NCBI RefSeq assembly: GCF_006636205.1
Contig: NZ_VIGB01000003.1
Span: 2,170,001-2,234,000, forward strand
Direction: 5' to 3'
DNA from: Kitasatospora acidiphila
Lineage (GTDB): Bacteria; Actinomycetota; Actinomycetes; Streptomycetales; Streptomycetaceae
DNA length: 64,000 bases
Shown here: positions 39,271 through 48,357 of the stretch, piece by piece
How the letters are laid out: each line of letters starts with the position of its first letter
Position numbering within the stretch: the stretch's first letter is position 1
The notes under the pieces: generated by a model
Told to the model about the DNA's origin: nothing
Seen by the model: only the letters and a program-made list of their open reading frames with translations
Database searches by the model: none
Program-made: the position numbers and the translations under genes

Positions 39271-39287
39271 CGCATCAGTCAGTTGAC
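39271..39287 (-). promoter_or_regulatory. GTCANNTGAC-TGATGCG site upstream of lanB
   Basis: On the minus strand GTCAACTGAC is followed directly by TGATGCG. It is one of six related sites in the window and lies about 200 bases before the lanB ATG, in front of the hydrolase relic. The rest of 39070-39500 has no other gene. Confidence 0.55.
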
Positions 39288-39500
39288 GATCCGCCACGCG
39301 GTCGGACGCCGCCGCCGTTAAGTCATCCGGCTGTCAGCGGTGCCCTGCCACATGGGAGGCCGAGCGGGCGGTTCCGTGAGCAGCCCGAGCGCGCGGGTGT
39401 CACCAAGATGGCAGACTGCCTGCCACAACCCGGCCGATTCACGGCCTTGTTGCCGTTGTGACCGGCACGCTGAAGATCGTTCGCCTCGCCTGGGGAGACC

Positions 39501-39974
39501 ATGTCCACATCCACCCGCATGCCCACCGATCCGACGTCGAGCGACCGGGCCATCGAGAACCTGATCGCACGCTACGCCGAGCTCGTGGACGACGGCGATT
39601 TCGCCGGACTCGGCGTCCTTCTCGCTGACGCCACCTTCACGGGCAGTGGCGAGCCGGTGAGCGGGCGCGACGCGATCGAGGAGATGTTCCGGGACACCCT
39701 GATCGTCTATGCCGACGGCACGCCGCGAACCCAGCACGTCACCACGAATGTTGCCATCGAGGTCGACGAGCAGGCGGGCACGGCGGTCGCGCGTTCGTAC
39801 GTCACCGTGTTGCAGGCTCTGCCGGACCTGCCGCTGCAACCCATCGCCGGCGGTCGGTATCACGACCGCTTCGAGCGCAGTGATGGGCAGTGGCGCTTCG
39901 TGGAGCGACGGGTCCGCATCAATCTGGTCGGCGATGTGAGTCGTCATCTGCGCCGGGCTGCCGCGCAGCGGTAG
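39501..39974 (+). CDS. SnoaL-like (NTF2-fold) protein
   Basis: 157 residues with GGGGAG just upstream of the ATG. A cone-shaped NTF2-like fold is suggested by the helix IENLIARYAELVDDGDFAGLGVLLADATF, shown here only in part as IARYAELVDDGDF, followed by GRDAIEEMF, TQHVTTNVAIEVD and a final strand pair with RYHDRFERSDGQWRF. Members are small-molecule isomerases, cyclases or dehydratases, or binding proteins; the substrate is unknown. It is divergent from the lan locus and convergent with the next gene. Confidence 0.8.
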   Translation: MSTSTRMPTDPTSSDRAIENLIARYAELVDDGDFAGLGVLLADATFTGSGEPVSGRDAIEEMFRDTLIVYADGTPRTQHVTTNVAIEVDEQAGTAVARSYVTVLQALPDLPLQPIAGGRYHDRFERSDGQWRFVERRVRINLVGDVSRHLRRAAAQR

Positions 39975-39999
39975 TCCTCCCCCGGACCGGCCCTGCGCG

Positions 40000-40455
40000 T
40001 TACGGGCGGGACAGCTGGTTGCGAGCCTCGACCGCCTTGATCGTCTTCTTCAGCGCCTTCTCCAGTACGCCTTTGCCGACGCTGCCCAGCAGCAGCCCGG
40101 TGACGCGGCCCTTGAGGTTCTTGCCTTCGCGGACCACCACGACGTCCAGCTGCGTCAACCCGTCGGGCAGCCGCGTGAAGGTGTAGGTGTGTCCCGAGGC
40201 GCCGCCCCAGATGTTGGAGTCGACCGTGGTCATCACCACGCGGTTCGGGTCGGACCAGTCGTATCGCAGCCGTTCCCAGATGCCGCCCGAGCCCTCGGTG
40301 ACGTCGGCGTGGTCGACACCCTCCTCGTGGACCCGCACGTACTCGTCGGCGCTGTTGGGGAACAGTTCCCGACGACCCGGCCCGAAATCGGTGAGGCTCG
40401 CCACGAACTGCTCCGGGGTGACCGGCGTCCGCTCGGTGAAGTGGATGGTTGCCAT
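40000..40455 (-). CDS. SRPBCC/START-like small-ligand-binding protein
   Basis: 151 residues from the ATG at 40455, with GGGAGA upstream. It has the usual helix-grip fold pattern: an N-terminal strand and helix (TPEQFVASLTDF), central strands ending VVMTTVDSNIWGGASGHTY, and a long C-terminal helix rich in Lys (EKALKKTIKAVEARN). It probably binds a hydrophobic ligand; the function is unknown. The gene converges on the SnoaL-like gene with 25 bases between the stops. Confidence 0.75.
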   Translation of the reverse strand: MATIHFTERTPVTPEQFVASLTDFGPGRRELFPNSADEYVRVHEEGVDHADVTEGSGGIWERLRYDWSDPNRVVMTTVDSNIWGGASGHTYTFTRLPDGLTQLDVVVVREGKNLKGRVTGLLLGSVGKGVLEKALKKTIKAVEARNQLSRP

Positions 40456-40663
40456 GGGGGTTCTCCCTGCGCTCCGTACGTCGGTGTCCTGAACGGCTGT
40501 CCTCAGACTCCCCGGCGGCGGCCCTCCGTCGAGCCGGTGCCGGACCCTGGTCGCCCCCGGCCCGGGTACTGGCCAGGGTTCGGCACTGGCTCGACGGGCC
40601 CGCAGTCCCGGGATCGTGATCGGTGGATGCCGACCGGCATCCATGGCGGCGCGGGAGCTGACG

Positions 40664-41269
40664 ATGGTGGAATTCAAGATCGAGGTCGTGGTCGTCCCGG
40701 TTTCGGACGTGGACCGGGCCAAGGACTTCTACACGCGGATCGGGTTCCGCGAGGACGTCGACTTCTCCGGCCCCGGCGGCTTCCGGGTCGTGCACCTGAC
40801 CCCGCCCGGTTCGGCCGCGTCGCTCATCATCGGCAGTGGCGTGACCGACGCGGCGCCGGGCTCCGAGCGCGGCGTGCACCTGATCGTGGACGACGTCGTG
40901 GCGGCCCGCGCCGAGTTGGCGGCCGCCGGGGTCGAGGTCAGCGAGGTCTTCCACGACGCCGGCGGAGTCTTCCACCACGCCGGCACCGCCGAGCGGGTCA
41001 CCGGCCCGCACCCGGCGCGGCAGTCGTACGGCTCGTTCGCGTCGTTCGCCGACCCGGACGGCAACACCTTCGTCCTGCAGGAGGTCACCACGCGGCGCCC
41101 CGGACGGATCAGCCACGCGGTCTACCGCTCCGCCGACGAGCTCGAGTCGGCACTGCGCGACGCGGCGCTCGCCCACGGCACGTACGAGGGCGAGCTCGGC
41201 CACCCGGATCCGGATTGGCCGGCGTGGTACGCCGCTCACATGGCCCACGCGGCCGGGCTCGGCAGCTGA
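40664..41269 (+). CDS. VOC-fold (glyoxalase-like) protein
   Basis: 201 residues from the ATG at 40664 (GGGAGCT upstream). The vicinal-oxygen-chelate pattern is clear: VVVPVSDVDRAKDFYTRIGF at the start, and FADPDGNTFVLQEV near residue 140 carrying the usual Glu ligand. A short helical tail with WPAWYAAHMA follows, seen in many Streptomyces homologs. It probably binds a metal and a small molecule; glyoxalase or dioxygenase activity cannot be claimed. It ends 57 bases before the LAL regulator and may be co-transcribed with it. Confidence 0.85.
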   Translation: MVEFKIEVVVVPVSDVDRAKDFYTRIGFREDVDFSGPGGFRVVHLTPPGSAASLIIGSGVTDAAPGSERGVHLIVDDVVAARAELAAAGVEVSEVFHDAGGVFHHAGTAERVTGPHPARQSYGSFASFADPDGNTFVLQEVTTRRPGRISHAVYRSADELESALRDAALAHGTYEGELGHPDPDWPAWYAAHMAHAAGLGS

Positions 41270-41326
41270 GCGGCGCTGTCGGAGCTGCCGCGCGGTGAGA
41301 TCGACATCAGGAAGGGGCAGGGCGGC

Positions 41327-44092
41327 ATGAAGTCCATCACCATGACGATGGTGGGCCGCGAGGACGAGCAGGCGGAGCTCGTGGCGTTCGTGAAGTCCGC
41401 CACGGGTCAGGCCCTCGTCCTGCGCGGGGAGGCGGGGGTCGGCAAGAGTTCGCTGTTGAGCAGCGCCGCCGCGTTGGCGGAGCAGGAGGGACACGTCGTC
41501 CTGCGCGCCGCCGGCGTCGAGGCGGAGTCCGCGCTGCCCTATGCCGGGCTGCATCAGCTCGTTCATCCGCTTCTCGCCGACATCGCGCGGTTGGATGACG
41601 GGACCCGGGCGGTGTTCGACGCCGTGTTCGGCGGAGTGCAGGGTGATCCGCCCTCGGTCATGACGCTCGGCATCGCCGTCCTCGGCCTGCTGGCGCTCTC
41701 CGCCGAACAGCGGTCGCTGCTGCTGGTCCTCGACGACGGCCAGTGGCTGGACGACTCCAGTGCCGACGTCTGCGGCTTCGTGGGCCGACGCCTGGCCGGC
41801 GGTCCGGTGAAGCTGCTGGTCGCGGTCCGCACCGACATCACGTCGCGTTTCGACACCGCCGCACTGCCCGAACTGCCGATCGCCGCCCTAGCCGACGAGG
41901 ACGCGACCCGCCTGCTGGACCATCGTTACCCGGATCTGGGCCGACAGGTCCGCCGACTCGTCCTGGAGCAGGCCCGGGGCAACCCGCTGGCCCTGCTGGA
42001 GCTGCCCGCCCACGTAGCCGGCCCGTCAAGCGACCTCCCGGCCGAAGACCTGATCGGTCAGCACGGCGTGCCGTTGCCCCGGCGGCTGCAACGGCTGTTC
42101 GGCGCCCGCATCGCAGCCCTCGACGAGCGGGTGCGGGCCGAGCTGCTGATGGCCGCGCTCGACGGCGCCGGGAGCCCGAGCGGCGCCGACGCCGTCCCCG
42201 GCACGCGCTACGGCATGCGCGACGCCGACTCGGCGGTGGCCGCCGGGCTGCTGGACGTCGAATCGGCCACTGGCGCCTTCGTCTTCCGGCACCCGCTCGT
42301 GCGGTCCGCCGTCGTGCAGACGGCCACTCCCAACCAGCGCCGCACCGCGCATCTGACGCTGGCCCAGGTTCATCGGGAGAACCTCGAACGCCGGGCGACG
42401 CACCTGGCAGCGGCGACGGTCGATCCCGACGAGGACGTCGCCGACATCCTGGAGGCGGCGGCCGCGTCGGCGACGCGGCGCGGCGGGGCGCTGGCGGCCG
42501 TGACCTGGCTGACCCGGGCCGCCGAGCTCAGCGAGAACCACACCGACCGGTCCCGGCGGCTGGCCGACGCGGCCTTCGTCGCCGCTCACGCCGCCCGCCT
42601 CGGCCAGGCGCACCGGCTGCTCCGAGCGGGCCTCGCACCCGGTTCGACGGAGTCGCCGGCCTCGGTACTGGCGGCCGCCTACCAGGCGCTCTACCAGGAC
42701 GGGGACGTCCGTTCCACCCACCGACAGGTCTCGGCCGCGATCGAGAAGCTCCGGGACGGCGGTTCGGCCGAGCCGAAGGAGGTCCTCACCCGGCTGGTGA
42801 TCCTGCTCCTGGCGATCAGTCAGTACAGCGGCGACCGCGCGGTCTGGGAGAGCACGCACGAACTCCTCGCCTCCCTGGGGAGCCTGGTCACCGAACGCTC
42901 GCGTCTGTTCAGCCGCACCTGGAGCGATGTGACCAGGCATGGAGCCGACTTGGCCGGGCTGGTGCTCCAAGCCGCCGCGAACCTACCGGATTTGGAACCC
43001 TGGGAGGTCACGCGGTTCGGCACGGCCGCGTACCACCTCGACGTCCTGAGCCACTACCGCCCGCACCTGCAGCGCGTCGTGGACCGCGAGTTGGAGACCG
43101 GGGCCGTGGCGACCGGCATGGTCATGCTGCACCAGATCATGCTCGACCAGATGGCGGTCGGCGAATGGGCCGAGGCTGAGGACACCGGACGGCGCGGCCT
43201 GGATCTGGCGACCGAGCACGGCCACCAGCTGTTCGCCGCCCAGAGCCGCGCGTACCTGGCCCAGCTCGCGGCGCTGCGTGGGCAGGTCGGACGGGCGCGG
43301 GACCTGCAAGCCGAGGTGGACGCCTGGGCCCGCCCGCGCGGACTGGGGTTCCTGACCCAGGTCGCCGACTCCGCCGGCGCGACCGCCGCGCTGAGCTCCG
43401 GCGACTACGAGGCCGCGTACCTCTACGCCATCGGCATCACGCAGCCGGGCACGTTCCGGCCCTATGCGTACCAGGCCTCGCGCACCCTGCTCGATCTCGT
43501 CGAGGCAGCCCAGCACACCGGTCGCGTCGAGCAGGCCCGGGCGCACGCCCTCGCTGCCCGGGACGCCGGTCTGCCGCTCGTGTCACCCCGCCTGGAGCTG
43601 ATCACCTACGGCGCGCTGGCGATGACCGCCGAGAACGAGCAGGAGGCCGCCGAGATGTTCGCTCGGGCCGAATCCCACCCGGACGCCGCCCGCTTCCCGT
43701 TCGAGCTGGCCCGGATCCGGCTGGCCCACGGCGTCCGGGTGCGCCACGTCCAGGGCCGGGAGCCAGCGCGGCAGTACCTGGTCCCGGCGGCCGAGGCGTT
43801 CGAGCGGCTGGGCGCGGCCGGCTGGACCGAGCGGGCCCGGGCCGAACTGCGCGCCACCGGGACCCCGCCCCGCGCCTCGGCGCTGAACCTGGCCTCGCTG
43901 ACCTGGCAGGAACGCCGCATCGCCGACCTGGCCGCCGGCGGCCTGACGAACAAGGAGATCGGCGAGCGGATGCACCTGTCGCCGCGCACCGTCAGCTCGC
44001 ACCTGTACCGCGTCTTCCCCAAGCTGGGCATCACGGCCCGGGCGGCGCTGCGCGACGCGCTGAGCCGGGCCGAGGAGGTTTCGCGGGTCTGA
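41327..44092 (+). CDS. LAL-family ATPase-LuxR transcriptional regulator, intact
   Basis: 921 residues, unbroken. The N-terminal P-loop ATPase has Walker [13 protein letters not shown] near residue 40 and Walker B LLLVLDDGQWLDDSS near 140. TPR-like repeats fill the middle. The C-terminal LuxR HTH reads TWQERRIADLAAGGLTNKEI then SPRTVSSHLYRVFPKLG. It is the intact relative of the truncated copy at 32891-34011. Its neighbours are secreted esterases and hydrolases, many preceded by the GTCANNTGAC site, so it is one candidate for the factor that binds it (inference). The stop nearly meets the convergent hydrolase at 44102. Confidence 0.92.
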   Translation: MKSITMTMVGREDEQAELVAFVKSATGQALVLRGEAGVGKSSLLSSAAALAEQEGHVVLRAAGVEAESALPYAGLHQLVHPLLADIARLDDGTRAVFDAVFGGVQGDPPSVMTLGIAVLGLLALSAEQRSLLLVLDDGQWLDDSSADVCGFVGRRLAGGPVKLLVAVRTDITSRFDTAALPELPIAALADEDATRLLDHRYPDLGRQVRRLVLEQARGNPLALLELPAHVAGPSSDLPAEDLIGQHGVPLPRRLQRLFGARIAALDERVRAELLMAALDGAGSPSGADAVPGTRYGMRDADSAVAAGLLDVESATGAFVFRHPLVRSAVVQTATPNQRRTAHLTLAQVHRENLERRATHLAAATVDPDEDVADILEAAAASATRRGGALAAVTWLTRAAELSENHTDRSRRLADAAFVAAHAARLGQAHRLLRAGLAPGSTESPASVLAAAYQALYQDGDVRSTHRQVSAAIEKLRDGGSAEPKEVLTRLVILLLAISQYSGDRAVWESTHELLASLGSLVTERSRLFSRTWSDVTRHGADLAGLVLQAAANLPDLEPWEVTRFGTAAYHLDVLSHYRPHLQRVVDRELETGAVATGMVMLHQIMLDQMAVGEWAEAEDTGRRGLDLATEHGHQLFAAQSRAYLAQLAALRGQVGRARDLQAEVDAWARPRGLGFLTQVADSAGATAALSSGDYEAAYLYAIGITQPGTFRPYAYQASRTLLDLVEAAQHTGRVEQARAHALAARDAGLPLVSPRLELITYGALAMTAENEQEAAEMFARAESHPDAARFPFELARIRLAHGVRVRHVQGREPARQYLVPAAEAFERLGAAGWTERARAELRATGTPPRASALNLASLTWQERRIADLAAGGLTNKEIGERMHLSPRTVSSHLYRVFPKLGITARAALRDALSRAEEVSRV

Positions 44093-44101
44093 TGTCCGCG
44101 C

Positions 44102-44917
44102 TCAGGCCTGTGCGGGCACGGCCTCGACGCCGTTGCCGGCCAGCCAGGCGAGGACGTGGTCGGCGACCGAGCGCCAGCCGCTGTCGAACACCATCGAGTG
44201 TCCCCGGTCGACGAACTGCTTCAGATCGGTCATGGCGGAGGAGTCGCCGTAGAGCTTGTAGACCGAGCGGGTCACGGCGTCCGGGACCGTCCGGTCCTCC
44301 TGGCCGGACACCAGCAGCAGCGGTCCGCGCACCGCATTGGCCGTGTCAACGACGGTGTCGGCCGACCCGGCGGCGGTGCGGTCGAGCCCGAGGTCGGCGA
44401 GCAGCCGGAGCGGGGCCGGGACGGCGTACCGGTCGAAGAGCTTCGCCGCCTCCTCCTCACCGACCGCGTTGGCGATGACGTGTCGGAACCGGCTCCGGGA
44501 CAGCGACTCGAAGCACGGATGCCGGGTCGAACCGACCGGCATCAGCGACCATGGGCGGGGCCGGCCGTCGTCCAGCGGCAGACCACCGACCGGCAGCGGC
44601 GCAAGGGCCACGGCGGCGACACCGAGGCCGTTGCCGAGGAGGCGCTGGGCGATGAGGCCGCCGGCTGAATGCCCGATCAGGACCGGCGGGTTGTCGAACG
44701 AACGCACGATCTCCTCGTAGTGGGCCGTGAGCGCGACGAGCCCGAGGTCGCGCAGTGGGCCGGGCTCGCGGCGGGCCTGGTCGGCGGTGGGAGCTTCGCC
44801 GGGCCAGCCCGGGACGCACACCGCGTAACCGTGCGAGCTGAGCCGTTCAGCCCAGCCGTCCCAGGAGGACAAGTGGAACCATGCACCGTGGATGAGGACG
44901 ACGGGAGTTTGCTTCAC
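44102..44917 (-). CDS. alpha/beta hydrolase
   Basis: 271 residues from a GTG with GGAAGG 7 bases upstream; an ATG at 44938 would add seven residues. No signal peptide, so cytosolic. The oxyanion motif VVLIHGAWFHLSSWDGW starts the protein, the nucleophile is Ser in IGHSAGGL, the acid Asp is in SGQEDRTVP and the base His in VDRGHSMV. The substrate is unknown; related Streptomyces enzymes are esterases or lactonases. It is convergent with the LAL gene and divergent from another hydrolase, with two palindromic sites between them. Confidence 0.88.
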   Translation of the reverse strand: MKQTPVVLIHGAWFHLSSWDGWAERLSSHGYAVCVPGWPGEAPTADQARREPGPLRDLGLVALTAHYEEIVRSFDNPPVLIGHSAGGLIAQRLLGNGLGVAAVALAPLPVGGLPLDDGRPRPWSLMPVGSTRHPCFESLSRSRFRHVIANAVGEEEAAKLFDRYAVPAPLRLLADLGLDRTAAGSADTVVDTANAVRGPLLLVSGQEDRTVPDAVTRSVYKLYGDSSAMTDLKQFVDRGHSMVFDSGWRSVADHVLAWLAGNGVEAVPAQA

Positions 44918-45001
44918 GGCCAGACCTTCCGATTGCACGCGACGTCCGCCGGCGTTGCGGCGCTCCTCCGAGGATCGCCAAGCGGTAGCACAGCGGAAAC
45001 A

Positions 45002-45019
45002 GTCGGATGACTGAATGTG
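45002..45019 (+). promoter_or_regulatory. GTCGGATGAC-TGAATG site
   Basis: The sequence GTCGGATGAC followed by TGAATG closely matches the site before the SDR gene (GTCGGATGAC-TGATG). It lies between two divergent hydrolases, 85 bases from the GTG at 44917 and 117 from the ATG at 45136. Confidence 0.5.
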
Positions 45020-45060
45020 ACGGCCCGGCAGGTCACCGGTGCATCTTCGGGTGTCTCGAC

Positions 45061-45077
45061 GTCATGTGACTGATGCG
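45061..45077 (+). promoter_or_regulatory. GTCATGTGAC-TGATGCG site
   Basis: Palindrome GTCATGTGAC followed directly by TGATGCG, 58 bases before the ATG of the Tat-type hydrolase at 45136. Confidence 0.6.
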
Positions 45078-45135
45078 TCCGGCCGGTCGCCGAAGAAGAG
45101 TGGAGGCGCCAGCGAGTCTCCGGGAAGGATCAGAC

Positions 45136-46202
45136 ATGATCAACAGACGTACGTTCACCAAGGCGGTCGGTCTCGGCGTGGGCGCCACGGCCGTGTCGGT
45201 CAGCGCGGCTTCGAACGCGCCTGCCGCCTTCGCGGCCGGTTCCGACCGGCCCGGCCGCCCGGCCCCGGTCATCCCGGCCATCGCCCCGGGCACGCACACC
45301 ACGTTCTCGGACCTGAAACGAGTCCAGGCCGGCGTGCTCGACATCGGCTACGCCGAGGCCGGGCCGAAGCACGGGCCCGTGGTCATCTGCCTGCACGGCT
45401 GGCCCTACGACATCCACAGCTTCGTCGACGTGGCGCCGCTGCTGGCGGACGCCGGCTACCGGGTGATCGTGCCGTACCTGCGGGCCACGGCACCACCGCG
45501 TTCCTGTCTCCGACGACCGTCCGCAACGCGCAGCAGTCCGCGATCGCCCTCGACATCGTCGCCCTGATGGACGCCCTGAAGATCCACAAGGCGGTGCTGG
45601 CCGGCTTCGACTGGGGCTCGCGGACCGCCGACATCATCGCGGCGCTGTGGCCGGAGCGGGTCAAGGCCCTGGTGTCGGTGAGCGGCTACCTCATCACCAA
45701 CGTCGCTTCGCAGAAGAACCCGCTGCCACCGAAAGCCGAACACACCTGGTGGTACCAGTACTACTTCGCCACCGACCGCGGCCGCATCGCCATGGAGACC
45801 AAGCAGAACCGGCACGACCTGTGCCGGCTGGTGTGGGACGAGGTCTCCCCCACCTGGGACTTCGACGACGCCACCTTCGAGCGCACGGCCGCGGCGTTCG
45901 AGAACCCCGACTACGCCGCCATCGTGATCCACAACTACCGCTGGCGCCTGGGCCTGGCCGATGGCGAGCGCCGCTATGACCGCTACGAGCAGCTGCTCGC
46001 AGCCCGGCCGGTCATCACGGTGCCGACCATCACCCTGGACCCCGCCCTCGACCCGTTCCTGGCCACGACCGACGGCACCGGGTACCGGAACTTCTTCACC
46101 GGTCCGTACCAGCACCGCGTGCTCACCGGCGTCGGCCACGATGCGCCGCAGGAGGCGCCGACGGCGTTCGCCCAGGCCGTGGTGGACGCCGACCACCTGT
46201 GA
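45136..46202 (+). CDS. secreted (Tat) alpha/beta hydrolase, epoxide-hydrolase-like, apparent frameshift
   Basis: The ATG has GGAAGGATC upstream. The N-terminus INRRTFTKAVGLGVGA is a twin-arginine signal, so the enzyme is folded before export. The oxyanion motif is CLHGWPYDIHSF and the nucleophile Asp is in GFDWGSRT, as in epoxide hydrolases and haloalkane dehalogenases. The terminal base His is in TGVGHDAPQE. The frame breaks near 45485: adding one G to a GGG run restores RGHGTTAF and gives 355 residues with all catalytic residues. A relic of a close paralog sits upstream of lanB. Its stop overlaps the start of the next small gene (GTGA). Confidence 0.82.
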
Positions 46203-46432
46203 CCCGCGACGGTCTCGACCACATGGAGGTGTGGGAAGTGAGTGACCCCGGCATGCACGAGCAGGCGGCGGACATCCGCAGGGCCCGGTTCGGCGCGCTC
46301 CCGGAACGCGTCGCCTTCGAGGACATGGTCGAGGAGAAGCCGGTGCTGTCGTCGAGTCAGGCGGTCGACGCCTACGACCCCGACGGCCTGGCGGTCAGGT
46401 TCTCCTGCCTGGCGGCGGATCTGGGTCTTTGA
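46199..46432 (+). CDS. small acidic conserved-type protein, 77 residues
   Basis: GTG start overlapping the hydrolase TGA (GTGA), suggesting coupled translation; an ATG at 46223 is an alternative. The sequence contains MEVWEVSDPGMHEQAADIRR and ALPERVAFEDMVEEKP, acidic and compact, with no signal peptide or membrane helix. I have the impression of similar short Streptomyces proteins but cannot assign a function. Confidence 0.6.
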   Translation: MTRDGLDHMEVWEVSDPGMHEQAADIRRARFGALPERVAFEDMVEEKPVLSSSQAVDAYDPDGLAVRFSCLAADLGL

Positions 46433-46447
46433 GCACAGCGGTCAAGC

Positions 46448-46485
46448 GTTCGGGTCCGCCCCCCAACCGGGGGACGGACCCGAAC
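46448..46485. terminator. bidirectional hairpin terminator
   Basis: An 11-bp stem (GTTCGGGTCCG with CGGACCCGAAC) continued by CCCCC/GGGGG around a short loop. It lies between the small gene ending at 46432 and the convergent esterase stopping at 46502. Confidence 0.8.
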
Positions 46486-46501
46486 TTGCTGCGCGCCGTG
46501 G

Positions 46502-48148
46502 TCAGTCGCGCTGGGCCTTGACGCAGCGGAAGCTGCTCGCGGCGCTCGGGTCGCCGTGGCCGGTGTAGCGGGAAACCATCGGGTAGCGGCACACGTCGCG
46601 GGCGACGGTCCCGCCGGAGGCGGTGGGCAGGGTGGCGTGCAGCACGTTCGGGGCCTGGCCCTGTTCGACCCAGGCGGTCAGAGCGGCCAGGTCGTCGACG
46701 TTGCCGCCGTTCAGGCCGCAGTGCGCGACGCCGGGGGCCAGGAAGACGCGGTAGAAGTCGTCAACCTTCTTGGTACCGCCCATCAGGGCATCGACGCGCT
46801 TGCGGTAGTCGACCGTGCCCGCGGTGGGGATCAGTTGGTCGGCGTCGCCCTGCCAGGTGATCAGCTTGCCGCCGGCGTTGCGGAACGCGGAGAGGTCCGC
46901 GTCGCGGGTGCCGATCACCGAGTCGTACTCGGCGCGGGCCTTCTGGAAGATCTCGTCGAACTGCGCGTAGCTGAGGTTCGCGGTGTTGAACGAGGGCTGC
47001 TTCTCGACGAAGTTGGCGACCCACTGGGCTGGGACGATGAACGGCAAGCCGGTGGTGACGCCGTTCGCATCGGTCTTGCCGGCCGCCAGGTAGGAGAAGT
47101 CGGCGCCGATCGGCAGGCCGTACCACAGCCGCTTGCCGTTGGTGTCGCGCGGGCCGTCCCAGATCTTGCGGACCACGTCGGCATCGGCGGCGGTGATCGT
47201 GTACTGCTTGCCGTCGCACACGACCGTGGTGCCGATCAGGCGGCGCGGGTCGAAGTCGCAGCGGTTCGGGTCGCTGATCAGGCCGTCGACCACGCCGTCG
47301 AGCTTGTCGCAGGCCTTCAGCGCGGCCTGGTTGAAGGCGTTGAACTCGCACGTGGTGGGGTAGGTGTGTTCCTGGTTCATCACCACCTGCGGCCAGAGGG
47401 TGGCCACTTCGAACTGGTTCCAGTTGATGGCGGGGGCGTCGGCGTTGATGCCGTTGAAGTCGGTGGGGTACTGCTGGGCTTCCATGTAGCCCTGGCGGCC
47501 GCCGGTGGAGCAGCCGTTGAAGTAGGAGTAGGACGCGGCGTGACCGTAGGCGTCGTCAACGACCTGCTTGCCGACGATCGCCATCTCGTGGGCCGAGCGC
47601 GAGGCGAAGTCCTGCAGCAGTGCGGTGTTGATCCGGCCCTGGGAGTTCAGCGCCCAGCTGCTGTCCAGGCCGCCGGTGTCCACGCCGGCGTCGGTGGTGG
47701 CGGCCGCGTAGCCCTGCTTGACCGCCGCGGCCACGGAGCCGATGTTCCCGGCGGCGTAGGCGGCGCCGCCGTCCGCCTGGAAGCGGCCGTTCCAGCCGGA
47801 CTGCGGCAGCCAGATCTGCACCTTGGCGTGGTCGTTCGCGCCCGGGTGGGTCAGCGTGACCGTCACCTCGCAGTGCGCCGGGACGTCGGGCACCGGGTAG
47901 CCGCCCAACGGGGGAGCACCGGGCACCTGGAACGTGCCCGTCGGAACGGCCGCCGCGGTCACCGACTCCACCGTGGTGCCGTCCGGCGCCGACAGCCGGA
48001 ACGAGGTGCAGGCGAACGAAGCGGGGCTGGCGGCGGCCAGGGGCGCGGTCGGCACCGGACCGGCCGACGCGCTCACCGGTGCATAGATGACACCGGCTGC
48101 CGCGAGCGGAACACCGGCCGCCAGGAGCGCCGGAAGCCGTCGTTTCAT
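46502..48148 (-). CDS. secreted tannase/feruloyl esterase-family protein
   Basis: 548 residues with a Sec signal peptide (KRRLPALLAAGVPLAAAG, cleavage after ASA near 29). The catalytic Ser lies in FNGCSTGGRQGYMEAQQYP near residue 205, whose Cys forms the family's disulfide with a late Cys. Acid Asp is in WQGDADQLIP and base His in APGVAHCGL. It hydrolyses ester bonds of plant phenolics or similar aromatic esters outside the cell; the exact substrate is unknown. A GTCAGCTGAC-TGATG site sits 57 bases upstream of the start. Confidence 0.88.
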   Translation of the reverse strand: MKRRLPALLAAGVPLAAAGVIYAPVSASAGPVPTAPLAAASPASFACTSFRLSAPDGTTVESVTAAAVPTGTFQVPGAPPLGGYPVPDVPAHCEVTVTLTHPGANDHAKVQIWLPQSGWNGRFQADGGAAYAAGNIGSVAAAVKQGYAAATTDAGVDTGGLDSSWALNSQGRINTALLQDFASRSAHEMAIVGKQVVDDAYGHAASYSYFNGCSTGGRQGYMEAQQYPTDFNGINADAPAINWNQFEVATLWPQVVMNQEHTYPTTCEFNAFNQAALKACDKLDGVVDGLISDPNRCDFDPRRLIGTTVVCDGKQYTITAADADVVRKIWDGPRDTNGKRLWYGLPIGADFSYLAAGKTDANGVTTGLPFIVPAQWVANFVEKQPSFNTANLSYAQFDEIFQKARAEYDSVIGTRDADLSAFRNAGGKLITWQGDADQLIPTAGTVDYRKRVDALMGGTKKVDDFYRVFLAPGVAHCGLNGGNVDDLAALTAWVEQGQAPNVLHATLPTASGGTVARDVCRYPMVSRYTGHGDPSAASSFRCVKAQRD

Positions 48149-48205
48149 GATCTCTCCTCGGAGTCGGGGATGGCGCCATCACTGTCGTCGCCACACCGAC
48201 TCGGG

Positions 48206-48222
48206 CACATCAGTCAGCTGAC
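48206..48222 (-). promoter_or_regulatory. GTCAGCTGAC-TGATGTG site
   Basis: On the minus strand GTCAGCTGAC is followed directly by TGATGTG, 57 bases before the tannase-family start at 48148. Confidence 0.6.
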
Positions 48223-48271
48223 GCTGAGTCAAGACTGCGGTGCGCTCGCCCGACCAGGCAGAAGGCTTGAA

Positions 48272-48288
48272 GTCACATGACCGATGCG
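48272..48288 (+). promoter_or_regulatory. GTCACATGAC-CGATGCG site
   Basis: Palindrome GTCACATGAC followed by CGATGCG, 69 bases before the ATG of the secreted hydrolase at 48358. This divergent spacer therefore has one site per gene. Confidence 0.6.
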
Positions 48289-48357
48289 GCCGGGGAGAGC
48301 CGCGGGCGACGGTGAAGGCCACCGAGTCCACTGGTTCTCATCCCAGGAGCGTGACCC

